Below, in pieces: positions 26,998 to 35,242 of a DNA stretch of 64,000 bases (its first letter is position 1; each line of letters starts with the position of its first letter). The position numbers were made by a program, and so were the translations under genes. The notes beneath the pieces are model-generated. The model had not been told where the DNA came from, ran no database searches, and saw only the letters and a list, made by a program, of their open reading frames with translations. Source of the stretch: Rheinheimera salexigens (GTDB lineage Bacteria > Pseudomonadota > Gammaproteobacteria > Enterobacterales > Alteromonadaceae). The stretch is from NCBI RefSeq assembly GCF_001752395.1, contig NZ_MKEK01000001.1, forward strand, positions 1,425,259 to 1,489,258, given 5' to 3'.

Positions 26998-27333
26998 ATG
27001 TCTGATTTAAATAAAATGAAATGTGAAGCTTGTCATGCCGATGCGCCTAAAGTCTCTGATGCTGAATTAGCACAATTAATGGGCCAAATTCCAGATTGGG
27101 CGCCCGTTACCCGTGATGGTATTTTGCAGTTAGAGCGTGAGTATAAATTTAAAAACTTTAAACAAGCCTGGGCCTTTAATAATAAAGTGGCCGAACTTGC
27201 AGAAGCAGAAGGTCATCACCCAGCGTTATTATTAGAATGGGGCAAGTTAACGGTAACTTGGTGGTCGCATTCTATTAAAGGCTTACATAAAAATGACTTT
27301 ATTTGTGCCGCTAAAACGGATGCCTTACTTTAA
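26998..27333 (+). CDS. phhB: Pterin-4a-carbinolamine dehydratase
   Basis: A 111-residue enzyme that dehydrates the pterin carbinolamine released by PhhA, so the cofactor can be reduced again. The conserved histidine pair sits in [19 protein letters not shown], followed by the typical [15 protein letters not shown]. The N-terminal CEACHADAP segment has two cysteines of unclear use, as in many bacterial homologues. AGGATAAG precedes the start. Placed directly after phhA. Confidence 0.95.
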   Translation: MSDLNKMKCEACHADAPKVSDAELAQLMGQIPDWAPVTRDGILQLEREYKFKNFKQAWAFNNKVAELAEAEGHHPALLLEWGKLTVTWWSHSIKGLHKNDFICAAKTDALL

Positions 27334-27534
27334 TAAGCACTTATAGCTAATTATTAACCCTTACTCTATTCTCAAAGTAGTAGCATTTGGCTACTACTTT
27401 GCTTGTCTACTTGTTCTGCACATCATTGTATACGTTTTAATTCGTTCATAATTCTTTACAATATTACTAGTCTAGACTGACCCAGATGCCGTATTATAGA
27501 CAGTAATTACTATTGGCTGGAGGCAAGGCTGAAG

Positions 27535-29097
27535 ATGCGTTTAGAAATTCAATGTCAAAATAGACTGGGATTAGCGCAAGAAGTCCTAAATGTATTGGTA
27601 GGTTACCAATTGGACTTAAGGGGGATTGAAGTTGATCCGGTGTTAAACCGAATGTATGTATCATTTCCAACGGTTAACTTTGAAAAGTTTCAAGAATTAA
27701 TGGCTAAAATCCGTCGTATCGAGGGTATTGATGATGTTAAAACCATGGCCTTTTTGCCCTCTGAGCGGGAAAAAAACGAATTAACCACCTTATTAAAAAC
27801 CTTGCCCGATGGCTTAATAGCCATTGATTGCCGCGCCAATGTAACCGTTATTAACGATGCTGCACTTGAAGCGCTGTCGATTAGCCGAGCAGAGCTAAAA
27901 GGCCAACCACTGCAAACGTTGGTTAAAGGCTTTAATTTTCAGCGTTGGTTAGAAAGTGATGATGTATTGGCACAAACCCGACGGATTGAAATCCACGGCA
28001 AGCGATTTGTTGCTGATGTATTACCGGTCATGGTGCCCAGTGAGTCAGGTGTAGAAATTTTAGCCGGAGCGGTGATTAATTTAAAATCAGAAAGTCGCTT
28101 AGGCTTGCATATGGTCGCGTTTAAAAAAGGCGATCAAGAAAGTTTTAATACCTTACAAGCGCACAGTAACCTGATGCGTAAAGTGGTACGAGAAGCCAAA
28201 AAAATGGCTCAGCTAGATGCACCCATCTTGATTATGGGTGAAACCGGTACCGGTAAGGAATTACTAGCACGTGCGTGTCATGCTGCTAGCAGTCGGATTA
28301 ATAAACCGTTTTTAGCTTTAAACTGTGCCTCTTTGCCTGACAACGTAGCTGAGTCAGAACTGTTTGGTTATGGCGTTAATGCCTTTCCCGGCACTACCGA
28401 TGCTAAAAAAGGTATTTTTGAGCAAGCCAATGGCGGCACGGTATTTTTAGATGAAGTGGGCGAGATGTCAGCGCAATTGCAAATTAAGCTAATACGCTTC
28501 TTGCAAGATGGTAGTTTTCGCCGGGTTGCGGATGAGAATGAAGTTAAAGTGGATGTACGCGTTATTTGCACCACCAAAAAAGATTTGCCGGCCATGGTGC
28601 AAGAGGGTAAGTTTCGCGAAGACTTATATTATCGGTTAAATGTATTAAGTTTAACCTTGCCGCCATTACGAGACAGAAAACAAGATGTTGTGCCTTTAGC
28701 TGAGTTCTTTATTGCTAGGTTTGCTGCCAGACTAGGCCGTAAGGTGCCGCATTTAACCAGTAGTTGCGCCCAGTTTTTACAGTCGTATCCTTGGCCGGGT
28801 AACGTTAGGCAATTAGAAAATGCATTGTATCGAGCCATCACTCTATTGGATGATGTTGAATTAGATATTGAGCACTTACAGTTGCCGAGTTACAACAATG
28901 ATTTTGGTTATTTAGAGCAAGATTTTGATGGCACCCTTGATGAAGCGGTAAAACAGTTTGAAGCTAATTTATTACGTAAGTTGTTTCCTGCTTATCCCAG
29001 CTCGCGGCAATTAGCCAAAAAGTTGGGGCTTAGCCATACTGCTGTTGCCAATAAACTGCGCGATTATGGTATTAATCGCAAGAGCGTAAAGATTTAA
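27535..29097 (+). CDS. tyrR: TyrR/PhhR-type transcriptional regulator of aromatic amino acid genes
   Basis: A 520-residue regulator (E. coli TyrR 513). It has an N-terminal ACT domain (residues 1 to about 70), a PAS domain (about 80-190), an AAA+ domain with Walker A GETGTGKE at residues 235-242 and Walker B GGTVFLDE, and a C-terminal helix-turn-helix (SSRQLAKKLGLSHTAVANKL). The sigma-54 loop GAFTGA is replaced by NAFPGT, as in E. coli TyrR, so it should act on sigma-70 promoters. It lies between phhAB and hpd-hmgA-fah-maiA, both probable targets. The psp-ycjXF-tyrR linkage is also found in E. coli. Confidence 0.94.
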   Translation: MRLEIQCQNRLGLAQEVLNVLVGYQLDLRGIEVDPVLNRMYVSFPTVNFEKFQELMAKIRRIEGIDDVKTMAFLPSEREKNELTTLLKTLPDGLIAIDCRANVTVINDAALEALSISRAELKGQPLQTLVKGFNFQRWLESDDVLAQTRRIEIHGKRFVADVLPVMVPSESGVEILAGAVINLKSESRLGLHMVAFKKGDQESFNTLQAHSNLMRKVVREAKKMAQLDAPILIMGETGTGKELLARACHAASSRINKPFLALNCASLPDNVAESELFGYGVNAFPGTTDAKKGIFEQANGGTVFLDEVGEMSAQLQIKLIRFLQDGSFRRVADENEVKVDVRVICTTKKDLPAMVQEGKFREDLYYRLNVLSLTLPPLRDRKQDVVPLAEFFIARFAARLGRKVPHLTSSCAQFLQSYPWPGNVRQLENALYRAITLLDDVELDIEHLQLPSYNNDFGYLEQDFDGTLDEAVKQFEANLLRKLFPAYPSSRQLAKKLGLSHTAVANKLRDYGINRKSVKI

Positions 29098-29138
29098 GCA
29101 CGATTTGTGCACTAATCTGTGCGGTATTATGTACTAAT

Positions 29139-29175
29139 AAAAGGCCAGCAAAGTGATTTGCTGGCCTTTTTGTTG
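29139..29175 (+). terminator. Intrinsic terminator after tyrR
   Basis: A perfect 14-bp stem, AAAAGGCCAGCAAA with TTTGCTGGCCTTTT, closes a GTGA loop and continues into T's. Confidence 0.93.
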
Positions 29176-29199
29176 CTTAATTACAATTAAAAATTAAAT

Positions 29200-29217
29200 C
29201 GTAATGATTTGTTTACA
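29200..29217 (+). promoter_or_regulatory. TyrR-box-like site upstream of hpd
   Basis: CGTAAT, six bases, TTTACA: ten of twelve positions fit the TyrR/PhhR consensus. It lies about 115 nt before hpd, right after the tyrR terminator. Confidence 0.55.
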
Positions 29218-29330
29218 GTTTTTAGCTAAATCTGGCTGAATATGGCTGGAGTCAGCGTAAGGCGCATGGCTTCCTTTTTAAATTTGCTAGCGCATGATAG
29301 AGCCATCATAGACGTAAGATGGAAAATAAA

Positions 29331-30404
29331 ATGACTGATAAAATAAATCCTTTAGGTACTGATGGTTTTGAATTTGTAGAATATACCGCCGCTGATGCCC
29401 AAGGCATAGAAAAACTAAAGCAGTTGTTTTTCGCTTTAGGCTTTAGTGAAGTTGCCCAGCATCGCTCTAAGCAAGCTTGGTTATATAAGCAAGGTGATAT
29501 TAACTTTATTATTAATGCTGAGCCAAACTCGCAAGCAGAAGGTTTCGCCGCTAAGCATGGTCCTAGCGTTTGTGCGATGGCATTTCGAGTAGAAGATGCA
29601 GCTAAAGCGCTACAGCACGCGCTTAAAAATGGTGCTAAAGAATATAAAAATCAAGTCGGGCCAATGGAGCTGAATATTCCTGCCGTATACGGCATTGGTA
29701 GCAGCTTACTGTATTTTGTTGACCGCTATGGCGCAAACTCGGTATATGAAATTGACTTTAAATTCTACGATAACTGGCAGGCTAAAATGGCTGAGCACAG
29801 CGTAGGACTTGAAGTGTTAGATCACTTAACGCATAACGTGATGCGCGGCAATATGGCTGTGTGGGCCGGTTTCTATGAAAATATCGGTAACTTCCGTGAA
29901 ATTCGTTATTTTGATATTGAAGGTAAGTTAACCGGTTTAGTGTCTAAAGCGATGACCGCGCCTTGTGGCAAAATCCGTATTCCAATTAATGAATCTTCAG
30001 ATGATAAGTCACAAATTGAAGAATTTATTCGTGAATATAAAGGTGAAGGTATTCAGCATATTGCATTATCTTCTGACGATATTTACCAAACTGTACGCAC
30101 GTTACGTGAGCGCGGTATGGACTTTATGTCAACGCCGGACACCTATTTCGATAAAGTGAATGAGCGTGTTGAAGGCCATACTGAAGATTTAGACCAGTTA
30201 CGCGAATTAAAAATACTGATCGACGGTGCGCCAATGAAAGACGGTATTTTATTACAAATCTTTACCCAAACCGTGATTGGTCCTGTTTTCTTCGAAATAA
30301 TTCAGCGTAAAGGCAATGAAGGTTTTGGTGAAGGCAACTTTAAAGCGTTATTTGAGTCTATTGAAGAAGATCAAATTAAACGTGGAGTAATAACCGATGC
30401 GTAA
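29331..30404 (+). CDS. hpd: 4-hydroxyphenylpyruvate dioxygenase
   Basis: Iron(II) enzyme converting 4-hydroxyphenylpyruvate to homogentisate, built from two vicinal-oxygen-chelate halves. Iron ligands are in LDHLTHNV, GIQHIALSSDD and the glutamate of FFEIIQRKG; the C-terminal GFGEGNFKALFESIE segment, which gates the active site, is intact. ATG 29331 (MTDKINPLG) is chosen for the GGA spacing; ATG 29319 is an in-frame alternative. Product 357 residues, normal for the family. It overlaps hmgA by 8 nt and begins the four-gene tyrosine breakdown operon. Confidence 0.95.
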   Translation: MTDKINPLGTDGFEFVEYTAADAQGIEKLKQLFFALGFSEVAQHRSKQAWLYKQGDINFIINAEPNSQAEGFAAKHGPSVCAMAFRVEDAAKALQHALKNGAKEYKNQVGPMELNIPAVYGIGSSLLYFVDRYGANSVYEIDFKFYDNWQAKMAEHSVGLEVLDHLTHNVMRGNMAVWAGFYENIGNFREIRYFDIEGKLTGLVSKAMTAPCGKIRIPINESSDDKSQIEEFIREYKGEGIQHIALSSDDIYQTVRTLRERGMDFMSTPDTYFDKVNERVEGHTEDLDQLRELKILIDGAPMKDGILLQIFTQTVIGPVFFEIIQRKGNEGFGEGNFKALFESIEEDQIKRGVITDA

Positions 30405-31530
30405 ATGGGCATCTTTTCCGTTAAAGGAAGGCGATGTATCACGACAAGCACATGCTGATTTTCCAGAGCAAGCTATCTACGAACGGGAAACCGGTCGTAG
30501 CGGCTTCTTTGGCCCAGCAACACACTTTCATCACCAGCATGCACCAACCGGCTGGAGTGATTGGCAGGGCCCATTGCGGCCACGCTTATTTAACTTTAAT
30601 GATGTCGGTGCCAATCAAACCGCTTCACCTTGGTCCGTGCCCAATTTATTGTCTAATGCCCATGTTAAAATGCGCACTTGGCGTATTGATCAGGCCATGA
30701 CCAAATTAGTCCGTAATGCGGACGGTGACGATTTATTGTTTATTCATCAAGGCAGTGCCGATTTATACTGTGATTACGGCCACTTAACTGTCCGTGATGG
30801 TGACTATGTAGTGATACCACGCTCAACTATGTGGCGGTTAGAACCCAAAGAGCCAATGTTTATTCTGCTAATAGAAGCGACTAATGATAGCTTCCAATTA
30901 CCGGAAAAAGGCTTAGTGGGTAATCATGCTATTTTTGATCCCGCGATGCTGGATACGCCTAAAATTAACGCTGAATTTAAAGCGCAATATAGTGAAAAAA
31001 CCTGGCAAGTTGATGTTAAACGACACGGTCAAGTATCTACCATTACTTATCCTTATAACCCGTTAGATGCTATTGGCTGGCATGGTGACTTAACTGTGAT
31101 GCGGATTAATTGGCGTGATATTAGGCCATTAATGAGCCATCGTTATCATTTACCGCCTTCTGCCCATACTACCTTTGTTGCGCAACGCTTTGTGGTTTGT
31201 ACCTTTGTGCCTAGGCCGATAGAAAGCGATCCGGGTGCGTTAAAAGTACCGTTTTATCATAACAATGACGATTATGATGAAGTGTTATTTTATCACGCGG
31301 GTGACTTTTTTAGCCGAGATAATATTGAAAAAGGTATGGTATCTTTTCATCCTGCAGGCTTTACTCATGGCCCACATCCTAAAGCGTTTGCCGCTGGACA
31401 GCAGTATAAGAAAAAGTTTACCGATGAAGTCGCAGTGATGTTGGATACTCGTGACGGCCTTGAAATGTCTGATGCTGCACTGGCAACTGAGAACCCTGAG
31501 TATGTTAATAGTTGGAAAGTTGCAGAGTAG
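30397..31530 (+). CDS. hmgA: Homogentisate 1,2-dioxygenase
   Basis: Ring-cleaving iron enzyme that makes 4-maleylacetoacetate from homogentisate. The 377-residue protein is of the shorter bacterial cupin type. The recognisable parts are GFFGPATHFHHQHAPTGW near the start, HLPPSAHTTFVAQRFVVCTF, and a C-terminal FHPAGFTHGPHP rich in candidate iron-binding histidines. The start codon lies within the end of hpd, with the ribosome site TGGAG inside hpd. Loss of this step would be expected to cause brown pigment from homogentisate. Confidence 0.92.
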   Translation: MRKWASFPLKEGDVSRQAHADFPEQAIYERETGRSGFFGPATHFHHQHAPTGWSDWQGPLRPRLFNFNDVGANQTASPWSVPNLLSNAHVKMRTWRIDQAMTKLVRNADGDDLLFIHQGSADLYCDYGHLTVRDGDYVVIPRSTMWRLEPKEPMFILLIEATNDSFQLPEKGLVGNHAIFDPAMLDTPKINAEFKAQYSEKTWQVDVKRHGQVSTITYPYNPLDAIGWHGDLTVMRINWRDIRPLMSHRYHLPPSAHTTFVAQRFVVCTFVPRPIESDPGALKVPFYHNNDDYDEVLFYHAGDFFSRDNIEKGMVSFHPAGFTHGPHPKAFAAGQQYKKKFTDEVAVMLDTRDGLEMSDAALATENPEYVNSWKVAE

Positions 31531-31552
31531 CGGTTTTGTATAAGGAATTAGA

Positions 31553-32572
31553 ATGAAATTAGCAAGTTTAAAGAATGGCAGTCGCGATGGTAGTTTAGTG
31601 GTAGTTAGCCGCGACTTAACGCGCTGTATCTCGATCCCAGAAATTGCCAATACTATGCAACAATTATTGGATAATTGGTCATCTTTAGCACCTAAAGCAG
31701 AAGCCGTTTATCAAGCATTAAATAGTGGCAGTGTATCAGATGGCCAAATATTTAATGCCGCTGACTGTGAGTCACCGTTACCGCGCGCTTATCAATGGGC
31801 AGATGGTAGTGCTTACGTTAACCACGTAGAGTTAGTGCGTAAGGCGCGTAATGCAGAAATGCCGCCGAGCTTTTGGACCGATCCGCTAATGTATCAAGGT
31901 GGCTCAGATGACTTTATTGGCCCATGTGACGATATTTTGGTTGAAAGCGAAAGTTACGGTATCGATTTTGAAGCTGAAGTAGCGGTTATTACCGATGATG
32001 TTGCTATGGCGTGCACTGCTGAAGATGCACTAACTAAAGTTCGTTTATTAATGTTAGTCAACGATGTGTCATTACGCGGTCTCATTCCAAATGAATTAGG
32101 CAAAGGCTTTGGCTTTTTCCACTCCAAACCTTCTTCAAGCTTTAGTCCCGTTGCGATAACACCAGATGAGCTAGGTGATAACTGGCAGCAAGGTAAAGTG
32201 AAGTTGCCGTTATTATCAACCTATAATAAGCAATTATTTGGCAAGCCTAATGCAGGCGTTGATATGACCTTTAATTTTGGCCAGTTAATTGCCCATGCTG
32301 CTAAAACGCGGAACTTAGGTGCGGGCACGGTTATTGGCTCAGGCACTGTGTCAAATAAACAGGGTACTGATTTTGGTACTGCCGTTACTGAGGGTGGTGT
32401 CGGTTATAGCTGCATTGCAGAAATTCGTATGATTGAAACTATTCGCGATGGTAAACCTACTACTGCATTTATGAAGTTTGGCGATACTATTCGACTAGAG
32501 ATGCTGGATCAGCAAGGTGCGAGTATCTTTGGCGCCATAGAGCAACAAGTGGTGCAATATAAAGTTAAGTAA
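31553..32572 (+). CDS. fah: Fumarylacetoacetase
   Basis: Hydrolyses 4-fumarylacetoacetate to fumarate and acetoacetate, the last step of tyrosine breakdown. The 339-residue protein has the FAH fold with metal ligands in the YGIDFEAEVAVI segment and the conserved GFFHSKPSSSFSPVA region. A C-terminal block reads GSGTVSNKQGTDFG. AAGGAATTAG before the ATG supports the start. It is third in the hpd-hmgA-fah-maiA order; the mammalian-type isomerase follows. A broader FAH-family hydrolase is possible, but context makes fumarylacetoacetase the best reading. Confidence 0.92.
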   Translation: MKLASLKNGSRDGSLVVVSRDLTRCISIPEIANTMQQLLDNWSSLAPKAEAVYQALNSGSVSDGQIFNAADCESPLPRAYQWADGSAYVNHVELVRKARNAEMPPSFWTDPLMYQGGSDDFIGPCDDILVESESYGIDFEAEVAVITDDVAMACTAEDALTKVRLLMLVNDVSLRGLIPNELGKGFGFFHSKPSSSFSPVAITPDELGDNWQQGKVKLPLLSTYNKQLFGKPNAGVDMTFNFGQLIAHAAKTRNLGAGTVIGSGTVSNKQGTDFGTAVTEGGVGYSCIAEIRMIETIRDGKPTTAFMKFGDTIRLEMLDQQGASIFGAIEQQVVQYKVK

Positions 32573-32597
32573 GCTCTTGAATTAAGCAGGTATCAGT

Positions 32598-33236
32598 ATG
32601 AAACTTTATGGTTATTGGCGTTCGTCAGCGGCGTATCGGGTACGGATAGCATTAAACTTTAAACAGCTTAGTTATGAAAACTTACCGGTGCATTTAGTAA
32701 AAAATGGCGGTGAGCAACATAGTGCTGAATACAAAGCGCTTAACCCGACGGAGTTAGTGCCGACATTGCTGGATAACGAGCTAAGTTTAAATCAATCTTT
32801 AGCGATAATAGAGTATCTGGATCAAATGTATCCACAACCGAGACTGCTGCCAGACGATGCTGGTGCTAAAGCACAAGTGCGTGCCTTAGCCTTAGATATT
32901 GCCTGTGATATTCATCCGTTAAACAACTTGCGGGTTTTACAGTACTTAACCGGGCCGCTGGCGTTATCTGAACAGCAAAAACAGGCTTGGGTTATACACT
33001 GGCTTGAGGTTGGCTTTAGTGCCTTTGAGCAGCGGTTAGTGGCTTGTGCTGGTAAGTTTTGTGTCGGTGATGATGTAAGCTTGGCTGATATATGTTTAGT
33101 GCCGCAAGTGTACAATGCCAAGCGATTTGGTTTGGATATGACCGCCTATCCACGTATTAACGGTATTGTTGAACATTGTCAGCAGTTAGCGGCTTTTGCC
33201 TTAGCTGCGCCGGAAGAACAAGCAGACGCGCAGTAA
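32598..33236 (+). CDS. maiA: Maleylacetoacetate isomerase (zeta-class glutathione transferase)
   Basis: Glutathione-dependent cis-trans isomerisation of maleylacetoacetate to fumarylacetoacetate. The zeta-class signature YWRSSAAYRVRIALNFK at the N-terminus holds the catalytic serine region, and NPTELVPTLLDN and SLAIIEYLDQMYP complete the glutathione site. The C-terminal helical domain contains GDDVSLADICLVPQVYNA. At 212 residues it matches the class. Last gene of the operon, followed by a terminator. The pathway order in metabolism places it before Fah. Confidence 0.94.
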   Translation: MKLYGYWRSSAAYRVRIALNFKQLSYENLPVHLVKNGGEQHSAEYKALNPTELVPTLLDNELSLNQSLAIIEYLDQMYPQPRLLPDDAGAKAQVRALALDIACDIHPLNNLRVLQYLTGPLALSEQQKQAWVIHWLEVGFSAFEQRLVACAGKFCVGDDVSLADICLVPQVYNAKRFGLDMTAYPRINGIVEHCQQLAAFALAAPEEQADAQ

Positions 33237-33300
33237 AGACTGTTTATTCTAGATTATTACTCAGCTTACAGAGATAATTTAGCAAATAGTAGAAACTATA

Positions 33301-33328
33301 AATGACTGCCATGGCAGTCATTTTTTTT
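33301..33328 (+). terminator. Intrinsic terminator after maiA
   Basis: A near-perfect palindrome, AATGACTGC-CATG-GCAGTCATT, followed by a run of T's. Confidence 0.93.
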
Positions 33329-33472
33329 GCTTAGCGAATGATATATGAGGTAATGGTTTTAATTAGCTTATTACATGTTAGATAAATTAAAAATAAAAAT
33401 ATTTTTTGTCTCATTTTTTGCCTGCTCTGGTAATCTGTTAACATTAATTTGCTGAGCCTGAGGCGTTTCAAA

Positions 33473-34396
33473 ATGAGCAATATGATGAGCTCGGTTAATC
33501 AACGTACTAATTTAGTGGGCAATAACCGTCTAGAGTTATTACTATTTCGCTTACACGGTAAGCAGTTATTTGGTATTAACGTCTTTAAAGTGCGCGAAGT
33601 ATTACAATGTCCTGAATTAACCGAAATGCCTGGCGCAAGCCCGCATGTCAGAGGTATTGCCCATTTACGGGGTGTGCCGGTGATGGTGATAGATCTAAAT
33701 CAAGCTACCGGTGGTAAGCGGATTGAAGATTTATCTACAGCGTTTATTTTAGTGACAGAATATAATCGGCATACCCAAGGCTTTTTAGTTAATGGAGTGG
33801 ATCGCATTGTTAATATGAAATGGGATCAAATCTTACCGCCACCAAAAGGAGCGGGCAGTGGTCACTATTTAACGGCGGTAACAGAAATTGATAAAGCCTT
33901 AGTGCAAATTATCGATGTTGAGAAAGTGTTTGCTGAAATAAGCCCTGTAAACGAAGAAGTAAGCGAAAAAGTTAAAACCCATACGGTTGATCGTGATCTT
34001 GCCAATATCACGGTATTAGTGGTTGATGACTCTGCTGTGGCACGTAACCAAGTTAAACGGGCATTAACCAGCGTGGGAATTAAGGTTGAGTTGGTCAACG
34101 ATGGCAAGTTAGCCCTTAATTGGTTACAAGCTAAAGCGGCTGAACTGGAAGGTAATATCGAGGCACTAGTGCCTATAGTTATTTCTGACATTGAAATGCC
34201 AGAAATGGATGGCTATACGCTAACGGCAGAGATAAAAGCTGATCCGGATTTACAATCAATTCATGTCGTATTGCACTCATCGTTAAGTGGCATATTTAAT
34301 CAAGCTATGGTGAAAAAAGTGGGTGCAGATCAATTTATCGCTAAATTTCATCCAGATGAATTAGTCTCAGCAGTGCAAAAATGGCTGAGTGAGTAA
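33473..34396 (+). CDS. cheV: Chemotaxis coupling protein CheV (CheW plus receiver)
   Basis: Adaptor joining chemoreceptors to CheA and tuned by phosphorylation. The N-terminal CheW domain covers about residues 15-160 (LLLFRLHGKQLFGINVFKVREV and SPHVRGIAHLRGVPVMVIDL). A receiver domain follows, with the acidic pair in VLVVDDSA, the phospho-acceptor Asp in ISDIEMPEMDG and the lysine in DQFIAKFHP. ATG 33473 (MSNMMSS) follows TGAGG and is preferred to an upstream TTG at 33449. Product 307 residues. It stands alone, outside any visible chemotaxis operon, as is common. Confidence 0.92.
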   Translation: MSNMMSSVNQRTNLVGNNRLELLLFRLHGKQLFGINVFKVREVLQCPELTEMPGASPHVRGIAHLRGVPVMVIDLNQATGGKRIEDLSTAFILVTEYNRHTQGFLVNGVDRIVNMKWDQILPPPKGAGSGHYLTAVTEIDKALVQIIDVEKVFAEISPVNEEVSEKVKTHTVDRDLANITVLVVDDSAVARNQVKRALTSVGIKVELVNDGKLALNWLQAKAAELEGNIEALVPIVISDIEMPEMDGYTLTAEIKADPDLQSIHVVLHSSLSGIFNQAMVKKVGADQFIAKFHPDELVSAVQKWLSE

Positions 34397-34421
34397 ATAA
34401 GGTAAGTAAAAGGTACTTAAC

Positions 34422-34631
34422 ATGAAATTTAAAATGCCCAAGCGAATTATTAATATTGGTTTAGTTTATGCGGGTCTTTTTGGTATTTTATTTCAGCTTG
34501 TCGCGTTTGTTTTCGCGTGGTGGCACGGTATTAGTTTACAGCCAAGTTGGATATTAACCTTGGCCGCACCCTTGTTATGCATCTTATCGGGTATTATACC
34601 GGCGTTACAGTTGCAGAAAGAGCCTGACTAA
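34422..34631 (+). CDS. Small membrane protein of unknown function
   Basis: A 69-residue protein not recognised. Two hydrophobic helices are clear: about residues 12-34 (GLVYAGLFGILFQLVAFVFAW) and 43-62 (WILTLAAPLLCILSGIIPAL). Both ends are charged, and the N-terminus is lysine/arginine-rich, which suggests both ends face the cytoplasm. It begins 25 nt after cheV on the same strand and may be co-transcribed with it. The start has only a weak ribosome site (AAGGTACTT). No function is proposed. Confidence 0.6.
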   Translation: MKFKMPKRIINIGLVYAGLFGILFQLVAFVFAWWHGISLQPSWILTLAAPLLCILSGIIPALQLQKEPD

Positions 34632-34700
34632 ACCTTTAACTAAACCTTTAAACTAATGCCCTTAATCTAAGCCTTAAATTTAAGCTATTAAATAAAGCGC

Positions 34701-35180
34701 CTAACGGCGTGGTTTATACATGCCCTCAACTCTTATTTCTTTAATGCCCTGTTCGGTAAAATAAAAGTTTATTTGACCAGGGCCAGTACTAAATTGAAAC
34801 CTCTCATCATTGACTAGCAGGATATATTTACCGCGAGCTTGGCTTTTCTCATCTTTATACAGTTTTATATTATGCTGTTGTAAACTGAATTCGAAGCCAT
34901 CGAGAGGTTCATTAATAAAATCGGGTACCCAGACAAATTCATTATTTTGCAGAATTAATACTAATGAGTATTTTTGCGGTACTGAAGGTACGGTAATACT
35001 CTGTCTGCCGACAATAAAACGATAATCACCGTCTTGGCGAAAGTAACTAAAACCAAAATCAAAGTGTTCAGTGCGGCCGTTAGTTAACAAGACCGAGCCG
35101 CTACCATCGAGCTCAAACTGGGCCATAACTGACGTTGTGGTGAATAATAGCAATAGTATGCAGTAGCGTAATACAGACAT
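34701..35180 (-). CDS. Exported protein of unknown function
   Basis: A 159-residue protein with a clear signal peptide (LRYCILLLLFTTTSVMA, cleavage probably at VMA-QF). The mature part is rich in beta-prone aromatic residues (HFDFGFSYFRQDGDYRFIVG, NFYFTEQGIKEIRVEG) and has no cysteines. It should be periplasmic or outer-membrane associated. It lies downstream of mltD on the same strand, 62 nt away, so a link to cell-wall work is possible but unproven. The family is not recognised. Confidence 0.65.
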   Translation of the reverse strand: MSVLRYCILLLLFTTTSVMAQFELDGSGSVLLTNGRTEHFDFGFSYFRQDGDYRFIVGRQSITVPSVPQKYSLVLILQNNEFVWVPDFINEPLDGFEFSLQQHNIKLYKDEKSQARGKYILLVNDERFQFSTGPGQINFYFTEQGIKEIRVEGMYKPRR

Positions 35181-35242
35181 TATTTCTCTCCCGCCAGTGA
35201 TGACTCGTTTAAACGACGACTAATTTAAACTAAGCAAAATTT

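Noticed and set aside
27443..27460. TyrR box before tyrR (autoregulation)
   Set aside because: TTTACA is present but the left half matches only three of six positions, too weak to list as a site.
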